Source: Cyclobacteriaceae bacterium (GTDB lineage Bacteria; Bacteroidota; Bacteroidia; Cytophagales; Cyclobacteriaceae). Taken from it: a DNA stretch of 12,559 nt. The first letter of the stretch is position 1; every line of letters begins with the position of its first letter. Shown here piece after piece: positions 1 through 5,743 of this stretch. Below the pieces are notes generated by a model. That model saw only the letters and a list, made by a program, of their open reading frames with translations, searched no databases and was not told where the DNA came from. The position numbers and the translations under genes are program-made. Where the stretch lies: contig JAOUKJ010000067.1 of NCBI GenBank assembly GCA_029882675.1, positions 1 through 12,559 of the forward strand, in the 5' to 3' direction.

Positions 1-1985
1 ATTTTCTTCGGTTGGTTGATCTGGATAGTAAAAAAAGTTCTTCCAGATTATTTCACCTGCAAAGCGTGGTGGGTGATGTGTGTTTTATGGATGACTCTAC
101 TTTTGTTTCCACAGACCACGACAAGCTGATACTCTGGCGTTTTTATCGCGATGAAATAAAGCATTTGTACCAAAAGATTATATCGCTGCCCCGCCCGGTG
201 GTGAAGCAGGCCCGCCTGGCCGACGGTAAGCTGCTTTTACTGGGTAGAGAGGGCCATATCAGCTATTATGATCACTTGGCAGGGACTGTCATTAATACGG
301 ATTTTAACAATACAGAAGATATCTTCGGGTTGGGTACAGGACGGGCCGTGGCTACTACAAAAGACAATACCATGTATTTGCTGAAAGAGCAAGACGGAGC
401 CATAATCAGCGAGGCCGTTTTCAGGGGCCACCAGGACAGAGTGACCAGTGTAACGATGACCCCGGATAACAGGCTGCTTTTTTCCTCATCGCTAGATGCC
501 TCGGTGAAAATATGGAATATTGACTCCGCCCGCCTGGCCATGACGGTAGTCCCCGTGGGGAAAAACAACGCCCTCTACGTGACCCCTGACAATTATTACA
601 TGACTACCGGCAAGAGCTTGCTTGACTTTGGTTTTAAAGTGGACGACCGTTTTGTTTTCCCCGAACAGTTTGATGCCCTCTACAATCGACCCGATATCAT
701 AATGGAAAGGTTGGGATATGCACCAGCACCCCTTGTTTTGGCTTATAAAAAGGCCTGGGAAAAACGACTGGAAAAATTGGGGATCGAGGAATCCATGTTA
801 AAGAAAGATTTTCACCTGCCGGAATTGGAACTGCTCAATGCAGTGGCTATTCCTGCTGAAAGTTTATCCGATACTCTTTTACTGAAATTGAAATTGAAAG
901 ATTCGGTTTATACCCTGGATCGTGTAAATGTTTGGGTCAATAATGTGCCGGTCTTTGGCCGGAAAGGTCTGGCGGTGACGAAAAAAAATACGGACGCTCT
1001 ATACCTGGATGTGCCTGTAAAGCTCGTAAAGGGAAATAATAAAGTACAGATGAACGTGATGAATACAGCAGGTGCCGAAAGTTTCATTGAGTCGGTGGAG
1101 ATAAAGTGTATGACAGGCCCGCAACAGGCCAACCTGTATTTTGTGGCAATGGGAGTATCTGAATATAAAGACCCTTTTTACAATTTGAACTATGCCCGTA
1201 AAGACGGGGAAGACATGGAATCCCTGATGTTGGAAAACAAGAACAGTTTCGATCAGGTGCATACCCTTACCCTGTTCGACCAGCAGGTGACAAAAGAAAA
1301 ACTGAAGGAAGTGAGGCAGTTTCTGATGAGCTCGAAAGAAAATGATCAGATTATTTTTTTTGTATCCGGTCATGGGTTACTCAATGAGAATTATGATTTC
1401 TTTTTTGCTACACACGATACGGACTTTAAAGATCCGGCCGGCAGGGGTATTGCTTATGATATGCTGGATGACCTGCTCGATAGTCTGCCTGCACGTAAAA
1501 AACTATTACTGCTCGATGCCTGCCATAGTGGTGAAGTCGATAAAGAAATTGCAGAACCGGAGGGTGGGGTGATGATCGTGCAGAAGGATGAAGAAACGGA
1601 GGAAATTAAAGAATATTCCTTTCGGGGAGGTTCGGGGGGTAGATTAGACGATGGGCTGGGTCTAAGCAGCTCCTTTGAATTGATGCAGGAACTGTTTGCC
1701 AACCTCAACCGCGGTTCAGGCACAGTGGTTCTGGCCGCTGCTGCCGGCAACAGTTTTGCGCGTGAAGGACCAGCCTGGCAAAATGGTGTGTTTACCTATT
1801 GCCTGAGAAATGCCCTGGGTGATAATAAAAACAAGAAAATGTATGCCGATCAGAACCGTGATGGGAAAGTCACCATGGTCGAGTTGCAATCGTATGTGGC
1901 CGGGGAAGTAAGCCGTCTTACCAACGGTAAACAAAAACCCGTGGTGCGAAACGAAAACACCGCAGTGGAAATGATTGTCCGTTGA
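1..1985 (+). CDS. WD40-caspase fusion protein (peptidase C14-like), 5'-partial
   Basis: Predicted cysteine endopeptidase of the caspase/metacaspase fold fused to a WD40 propeller. The frame is open to the left edge, so the true start is upstream; the first in-window start-like codon is TTG at 12, and the numbering here counts that codon as residue 1 (657 residues). Residues ~10-175 are the end of a beta-propeller, with one clear WD40 repeat (GHQDRVTS...VKIWNI, ~140-170). A linker of the kind seen in bacterial WD40-caspases follows (YVTPDNYY... to YNRPDIIMERLG, ~189-235), then a helical stretch and a beta-sandwich-like segment (~275-365). The caspase domain spans ~373-657. Catalytic His454 is in SGHG and Cys504 in DACHSG; downstream hallmarks are VVLAAAAGNSFAREG, the FTYCLRNAL helix, DGKVTMVEL and KPVVR. 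In characterised metacaspases the Asp two residues before the Cys (here D502) lines the S1 pocket, which suggests basic P1 specificity (inference). The next gene is convergent. Whether it is exported cannot be seen. Confidence 0.9.
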   Translation, partial: FLRLVDLDSKKSSSRLFHLQSVVGDVCFMDDSTFVSTDHDKLILWRFYRDEIKHLYQKIISLPRPVVKQARLADGKLLLLGREGHISYYDHLAGTVINTDFNNTEDIFGLGTGRAVATTKDNTMYLLKEQDGAIISEAVFRGHQDRVTSVTMTPDNRLLFSSSLDASVKIWNIDSARLAMTVVPVGKNNALYVTPDNYYMTTGKSLLDFGFKVDDRFVFPEQFDALYNRPDIIMERLGYAPAPLVLAYKKAWEKRLEKLGIEESMLKKDFHLPELELLNAVAIPAESLSDTLLLKLKLKDSVYTLDRVNVWVNNVPVFGRKGLAVTKKNTDALYLDVPVKLVKGNNKVQMNVMNTAGAESFIESVEIKCMTGPQQANLYFVAMGVSEYKDPFYNLNYARKDGEDMESLMLENKNSFDQVHTLTLFDQQVTKEKLKEVRQFLMSSKENDQIIFFVSGHGLLNENYDFFFATHDTDFKDPAGRGIAYDMLDDLLDSLPARKKLLLLDACHSGEVDKEIAEPEGGVMIVQKDEETEEIKEYSFRGGSGGRLDDGLGLSSSFELMQELFANLNRGSGTVVLAAAAGNSFAREGPAWQNGVFTYCLRNALGDNKNKKMYADQNRDGKVTMVELQSYVAGEVSRLTNGKQKPVVRNENTAVEMIVR

Positions 1986-2024
1986 CTTTAAATTCGTCAA
2001 TATCGAAGGGGTTCAATCCTTTTC

Positions 2025-2057
2025 AACCCTTGAAGGGTTTCGAACCCTTCAAGGGTT
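2025..2057. terminator. Perfect hairpin between convergent caspase genes, likely bidirectional terminator
   Basis: Arms AACCCTTGAAGGGTT (2025-2039) and its exact reverse complement (2043-2057) are separated by the 3-nt loop TCG. Each arm is itself a 7-bp palindrome around one centre base, so the DNA can also form two small hairpins. It lies 40 bp after the stop of the left caspase gene and about 50 bp beyond the stop of the minus-strand caspase gene, a position that suits a shared terminator. No T-tract directly follows on either strand, so termination is inferred from position and stem strength. Confidence 0.6.
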
Positions 2058-2085
2058 AAATAGCCGGCATTATTTCTTATTTTTT

Positions 2086-2101
2086 GCCCGAAAGGTCGGG
2101 C
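2086..2101. repeat. Short GC-rich hairpin beside the minus-strand gene end
   Basis: GCCCGA and TCGGGC form a 6-bp stem with loop AAGG, 7 bp beyond the stop of the minus-strand caspase gene. On the minus strand the stem is followed by A residues rather than T residues, so it is not a canonical intrinsic terminator. It may still help stabilise the 3' end of that transcript. Confidence 0.35.
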
Positions 2102-2108
2102 TTGATCC

Positions 2109-4109
2109 CTAATCCAAAATCCTGAAAACCACATTACTTGCCGACCCCTCCACTTTTGGCAGGCCTTTCAGCTGGCCGTGATATAAACCACCCAAAAGTT
2201 TTTCCATGGGGTTTGTACTGTTTTTACTTTTTTCGGTGGGCGCCGCAATGGCCATTTCAAGATCCAATGGTTCAGACGATGTCACAATCTTAAAGGTCTC
2301 TACGCCCGTTGGCGGGGCCAGGTTTACATAAAAATCAGGTACAACCATGCTTTCCCCGGCCTCCAAAACACAAGCCACAGGCGGGTAGCTGTTTTTTCTG
2401 TCGGGGAGGATAACATTGGTTTTGCCCCCGGGCTCAATATCCAGAATATTAAACCAGGCCTTTTTATTGCCGGTATTGGTTACCTTGACAAGCAGTTTTA
2501 CATTTTGTGGGTATCCGGGCATACCATGTTGTACAAAGGAGGTGGGATCCAGTGGCCGCAGAGAAACAAGCCGGCCTGCTGAATATACCGGCCGGGCAGG
2601 AACAAGGTCCAATGTTATCTGGTAATCCGGATGGCTAAACTGTAGTTCTTTAAGGAATTCTCCCCTGGCCCATTGGTCAATCAACTTGGAGCAATTTTGT
2701 TCTGCTGGGCCTTCAATCGGGCAGAAAAAAGACGCCTCGTTGGTCTTGATCAATAATGTGTTGCGTTTGCCGGGCTGTTCTTCAATCAACAACCGGTTTT
2801 TGTTTTTTGCTTCCTGAAGTGTTATGAGCGGATGAAAAGACAGGTCGCTGATCAGTTTGTTTTTTGCTTTGCGGTTTAATCCCTCCAGGTTTACGTACGT
2901 CATATAGTCGGTGACCGGCCGCAGAACCACGAAACCCCATGCTGACCTGATGTCCCGAAGGTCTGCTGACCCTGCCAGTGCTACTGATGCCTGGAAGTAG
3001 TCTGCTTCTTTTACTGTCCCGGCAGCAATCAGAGCTTCCGGTTGGGGGGTCAGGGTGCCGGCAGGATAAAAATCTATTCTTGCCCCTGCCGTCAATCCGG
3101 CCATAATACCGCCGTTTACAACCACATTTTTTTCATCTGTCACTTCTCTGACGGTGATAAAAGCCTGCTGTCGGGCAAAACGACCATCAAACACAACCAT
3201 ATCGGCGTCCCCTTCCAGTTGAGGGTGCTGCCCCGGTGAGGTGCCGGCCATAATTCGGGCCATGCGGGCAAACAACGACCGGTAGGTCTCATGCTCATTG
3301 ATCGACGAAAAAGTATGAAAAAAGGCGTATGATAATGGCCCTGCCGGTTGCCCCATGTCGTTGAGGGTTTCATGGTTCAATTCATCCGGCCCGGTGGCTG
3401 ATATAAACACCAGTCCTCCCAATCCTTCTCCAGATGTAAACAGGTCTGCCATAGCTGGCCGAGTGTCCATCGCCGTTGGGTTGGCCTGTTGGCCGACAGG
3501 TATCATTGGCGGAGCCCCTCCCCGCGCTTTCGCATAGCCCCCTTTAAGCCCTGTGCCCGATGAACAGGAATCCATGATGACCAGTACCTGCCCTGATGTC
3601 CCGACCTTTTTACGTATCTCATGGATATAATGTCCGATCAGGTCATCGCGCAGGTGGGCCTGGCCCTGATATGTATCAGTGAACTCTTTTTTTGCACCGG
3701 GAAGTACCCAGGCCTCATCCAGCTTATCCGGTTCATCACCATTATTGTCAAATATCTGCTGGCCGTGACCACTGTAATGCACTACTACCATATCACCGGA
3801 CGCTGTCTGGCACGCAAGGTCGGTCAATGCATTGATGATACCTTCGCGTGAGGCTTGTTCGTCGCGTAAAACCCTGATATTTTCCGGTAAAAAGCCTTGT
3901 TTTTGAAGGGCAGTGCTAATCAGTGGAACATCATTGCCTGAGTGTAATTTACTCCAGGGACTGCCCACCCCGTAGTCACTAATGGCGATGATCAAAGCAT
4001 GCCGTGCAGGCGGTCTGCCAGCGACTTGATGACATAATCCGAAAGCGAGAAGGACTGTAAGTGACCTGATAAAAGAATAAATCTTCTCTGATGTTGGTTT
4101 GTTTTTCAC
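2109..4109 (-). CDS. Exported metacaspase-like peptidase C14 with C-terminal DUF4384 domain
   Basis: Predicted cysteine protease of the caspase/metacaspase clan acting outside the cytoplasm. The 666 residues start with GTG at 4109; an in-frame stop about 35 bp upstream limits other starts. Residues 1-31 form a signal peptide with hydrophobic core SLTVLLAFGLC and a likely cut after VAG; the Cys is not in a good lipobox. The caspase domain is ~34-310: RHALIIAISDY opens strand 1, His115 is in HYSGHGQQ and Cys182 in IMDSCSSG. The usual metacaspase motif is DSCHSG, so His is replaced by Ser here. D180 matches the S1-pocket Asp of known metacaspases. A beta-rich segment (~316-410, GIMAGLTAGARIDFYPAG) and a charged stretch follow. 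A DUF4384-like domain (~535-620) includes ILDIEPGGKTNVILPD, LEAGESMVVPDF and FKIVTSSEPLDL. It is convergent with the WD40-caspase gene and divergent from the sigma gene 63 bp away. The domain call is firm; the substrate is unknown. Confidence 0.9.
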   Translation of the reverse strand: MKNKPTSEKIYSFIRSLTVLLAFGLCHQVAGRPPARHALIIAISDYGVGSPWSKLHSGNDVPLISTALQKQGFLPENIRVLRDEQASREGIINALTDLACQTASGDMVVVHYSGHGQQIFDNNGDEPDKLDEAWVLPGAKKEFTDTYQGQAHLRDDLIGHYIHEIRKKVGTSGQVLVIMDSCSSGTGLKGGYAKARGGAPPMIPVGQQANPTAMDTRPAMADLFTSGEGLGGLVFISATGPDELNHETLNDMGQPAGPLSYAFFHTFSSINEHETYRSLFARMARIMAGTSPGQHPQLEGDADMVVFDGRFARQQAFITVREVTDEKNVVVNGGIMAGLTAGARIDFYPAGTLTPQPEALIAAGTVKEADYFQASVALAGSADLRDIRSAWGFVVLRPVTDYMTYVNLEGLNRKAKNKLISDLSFHPLITLQEAKNKNRLLIEEQPGKRNTLLIKTNEASFFCPIEGPAEQNCSKLIDQWARGEFLKELQFSHPDYQITLDLVPARPVYSAGRLVSLRPLDPTSFVQHGMPGYPQNVKLLVKVTNTGNKKAWFNILDIEPGGKTNVILPDRKNSYPPVACVLEAGESMVVPDFYVNLAPPTGVETFKIVTSSEPLDLEMAIAAPTEKSKNSTNPMEKLLGGLYHGQLKGLPKVEGSASNVVFRILD

Positions 4110-4172
4110 TATTTCAGTGTAAGTTTCCGATATGTTTGGCCTGAATTATAATCAACAAAATTAATATAATAA
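4110..4172. promoter_or_regulatory. Divergent promoter region between exported caspase and sigma factor genes
   Basis: Only 63 bp separate two GTG start codons that point away from each other. On the + strand TATGTTTG (4131-4138) fits the Bacteroidota -7 consensus TAnnTTTG and would give a leader of about 30 nt before the sigma gene. On the - strand TAATTTTG (4163-4156) fits the same consensus and would give a leader of about 40 nt before the caspase gene. I see no convincing -33 TTG at the usual ~19-nt spacing for either, so the promoters may be weak or need an alternative sigma factor. The two -7 elements lie 17 bp apart, so the polymerase footprints would overlap. Confidence 0.5.
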
Positions 4173-4736
4173 GTGACTGACGAAAATCTTGTGCAATTAA
4201 TGTGCCGGGATAATGACTCCTGGTTTAGAGAAATCTACAAATATGAAAACGCTTTTTCAGCATGGATAAGGAAATCCTTTCGCCTTAATGATGACGATAT
4301 CGGTGAGCTTTTTCAGGCCGCTGTCATTACCCTTTATGATAATGTGCGCTCCGGAAAGCTTACCAAACTGGAAAGCTCAGTAAAAACATACCTCTTTGGA
4401 ATAGGTCGTAACAAGGCCTTTACCATGATGAAATACAAAGAGAAAAACCAGCCCATAGACAGTAAAGACTTCGCCTTGAGCGATGATGAGATTGAACAAC
4501 ATGATCTTGATAACAAAGCCGAAGACCCTGTTGATGTGGTGGCCACCTTGCTGAAAAAACTCGGAGAACCCTGCTATTCCCTGCTGAAAATGTTTTACTG
4601 GCAAAAATTATCCTGGGAAAACATCATGGAAACCCTGGGCTACAAAACGGCCGCCTCGGCACGTAATATGAAATACAAATGCCTCAAAAGCATTAGAAAA
4701 GAATTTTCTCTTCAGGAATTAAAAATTGAGTGGTGA
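4173..4736 (+). CDS. ECF-type sigma-70 family RNA polymerase sigma factor
   Basis: Predicted alternative sigma factor of 187 residues that directs RNA polymerase to a small promoter set. Region 2 is ~15-88: a helical segment with SWFREIYKYENAFSAWIRKS, then DDDIGELFQAAVITLYDNV and VKTYLFGIGRNKA, which matches the sigma-70 region 2 helices that contact core polymerase and the -10 element. An acidic linker (~95-122) follows. Region 4 is ~125-178, with LLKMFYWQKLSWENIMETLGYKT and then ASARNMKYKCLKSIRK, a helix-turn-helix for -35 recognition. Length and the lack of regions 1 and 3 fit the ECF class. The start is GTG at 4173; the open frame has no better start near the likely promoter. Its stop TGA overlaps the ATG of the membrane TPR gene, so the two are probably translationally coupled. 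The transcribed targets cannot be read from the sequence; the divergent metacaspase promoter is an obvious candidate. Confidence 0.88.
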   Translation: MTDENLVQLMCRDNDSWFREIYKYENAFSAWIRKSFRLNDDDIGELFQAAVITLYDNVRSGKLTKLESSVKTYLFGIGRNKAFTMMKYKEKNQPIDSKDFALSDDEIEQHDLDNKAEDPVDVVATLLKKLGEPCYSLLKMFYWQKLSWENIMETLGYKTAASARNMKYKCLKSIRKEFSLQELKIEW

Positions 4737-5485
4737 TGGATGACAAACTGAAAGACCAGGAATTAATAGACGGGTACATCAATGGTACCCTCACTACCAT
4801 GGAAAAGCAACTTTTTGAAGAGCGAATGAGGACTGATAAGGAATTTGAACAAGAAGCTAAAGAAACACGCCTGATTGCGAAGGCCATACGAAAAATAGAA
4901 CGGGAAAAAGTTTATAACCGACTACAACAATTCAAGGCTGACAGACCCTCCGGCCGCCAGGTTTTTATGACACCCCAACGTACATACCTGGCCATTGCCG
5001 CATCACTGGCCCTGATTGCCGCTTCTTTCTTTGTGATTAAAAGTTTAAGCCCTTCAGCACACCAAAAGGTATTTACAGCCTACTATTCCCCTCCGGACAA
5101 TTTGCATGTGGGACAAACAAGGGGCGATGACGACCCCGCCACTGTTGAGGTGGTGAAATTCTTTCAGAACAAACAGTATGATAATTGTGTCAGGGCCATC
5201 AGCAGCCTGGAAGACCCCGTGCGTGACCGGCCGGAGATAGAAATGATGTTGGGCCTTTCTCACATGGAACTTAAACAATTTGACAAGGCCGTCCCCCCCC
5301 TCGAAAAACTGGCCGGTAAGACTACCGGATATAAAACCATGGCCCTGTGGTATCTGGCCCTGACGTACCTGGCCGAAGAACGTACTGATGAAGCGGTGGA
5401 GACCCTTTCTGAAATACCCCCCGGGTCACCTTACCCGTTAGAGGCCTTGAAGAATGAATTGATTGAAGTACAAGAAAATGAATAA
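4736..5485 (+). CDS. Single-pass membrane TPR protein, putative anti-sigma-like regulator
   Basis: Predicted inner-membrane partner of the sigma factor. I chose ATG at 4736 (249 residues), which overlaps the sigma stop as TGATG; in-frame GTGs at 4730 and 4733 are possible alternatives. Residues ~1-65 are charged and helical: LIDGYINGTLTTMEKQLFEE then RTDKEFEQEAKETR resembles the N-terminal segment of Bacteroidota anti-sigma-like proteins (short helix, E-rich helix, no zinc ligands). A transmembrane helix lies at ~84-103 (YLAIAASLALIAASFFVI), with Arg/Lys on its N-terminal side, so the N-terminus should be cytoplasmic. The C-terminal part (~135-240) carries two or three TPR-like units (FFQNKQYDNCVRAI, LGLSHMELKQFDKAVPPLEKL, WYLALTYLAEERTDEAVETL) and would face the periplasm. 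This layout suits a sensor that holds the sigma factor at the membrane. The role is inferred from architecture and coupling, since no canonical zinc anti-sigma motif is present. Confidence 0.8.
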   Translation: MDDKLKDQELIDGYINGTLTTMEKQLFEERMRTDKEFEQEAKETRLIAKAIRKIEREKVYNRLQQFKADRPSGRQVFMTPQRTYLAIAASLALIAASFFVIKSLSPSAHQKVFTAYYSPPDNLHVGQTRGDDDPATVEVVKFFQNKQYDNCVRAISSLEDPVRDRPEIEMMLGLSHMELKQFDKAVPPLEKLAGKTTGYKTMALWYLALTYLAEERTDEAVETLSEIPPGSPYPLEALKNELIEVQENE

Positions 5486-5635
5486 TATGCTTAAACAAAC
5501 TAGCCACTTCCTTTGTGTTTTTATTTTGTTTCATTTACAGAGTCGCTCTCAACAGTAGATGAGGTTTTTGGGTAGCAGGTTGATAAGGGAGCTCATGCAT
5601 TTATAAAGCCGGATGAGATGGATCAATACCGGTAA
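5478..5635 (+). pseudogene. Remnant of a third operon gene: signal peptide followed by stops and a frameshift
   Basis: ATG at 5478, or at 5487 just after the TPR stop, opens a 26- or 23-codon frame: Lys near the start, hydrophobic core FLCVFILFHL, then QSRSQQ and stop TAG (5556-5558). This reads as a complete signal peptide with nothing behind it. In the next frame (+1) a protein-like stretch continues, STVDEVFG, stop (5573-5575), then VDKGAHAFIKPDEMDQYR and stop TAA (5633-5635). The pattern suggests that an exported protein gene once followed the TPR gene and decayed by frameshift, nonsense mutation and deletion. In Bacteroidota the third gene after a sigma-TPR pair is often a secreted TPR or CHAT-domain protein (family knowledge); the remnant is too short to say which. 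A genuine tiny peptide gene is the alternative. Confidence 0.45.
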
Positions 5636-5743
5636 TTAGGTAATCCACATTTGGAGTAAATTCTAAAAATAATAAAAAGAAAACCCTACAAGATTCTGGT
5701 AGATAAGTGGTTGACCTGTTAAAATTACCATGAAGTTTTGTTG

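Noticed and set aside
12..14. TTG at 12 as the true start of the left WD40-caspase gene
   Set aside because: The frame is open to the window edge, and the protein begins in the middle of a propeller without signal peptide or first blade, so this is an internal codon of a gene that starts upstream.
2086..2101. GC-rich hairpin as a Rho-independent terminator of the minus-strand caspase gene
   Set aside because: The stem is followed by an A-run, not a T-run, in the direction of transcription; kept only as a hairpin.
4730..4735. GTG starts for the TPR membrane gene
   Set aside because: ATG at 4736 forms the classic TGATG coupling with the sigma gene; the GTGs remain possible but less likely.
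5559..5606. Short ATG frame right after the truncated signal peptide
   Set aside because: Fifteen codons with no protein-like pattern; the neighbouring frame gives the more credible remnant.
5738..5743. TTG starts for the exported WD40 gene
   Set aside because: ATG at 5744 directly precedes Lys-Lys and a complete signal peptide; the TTG codons only add two residues.
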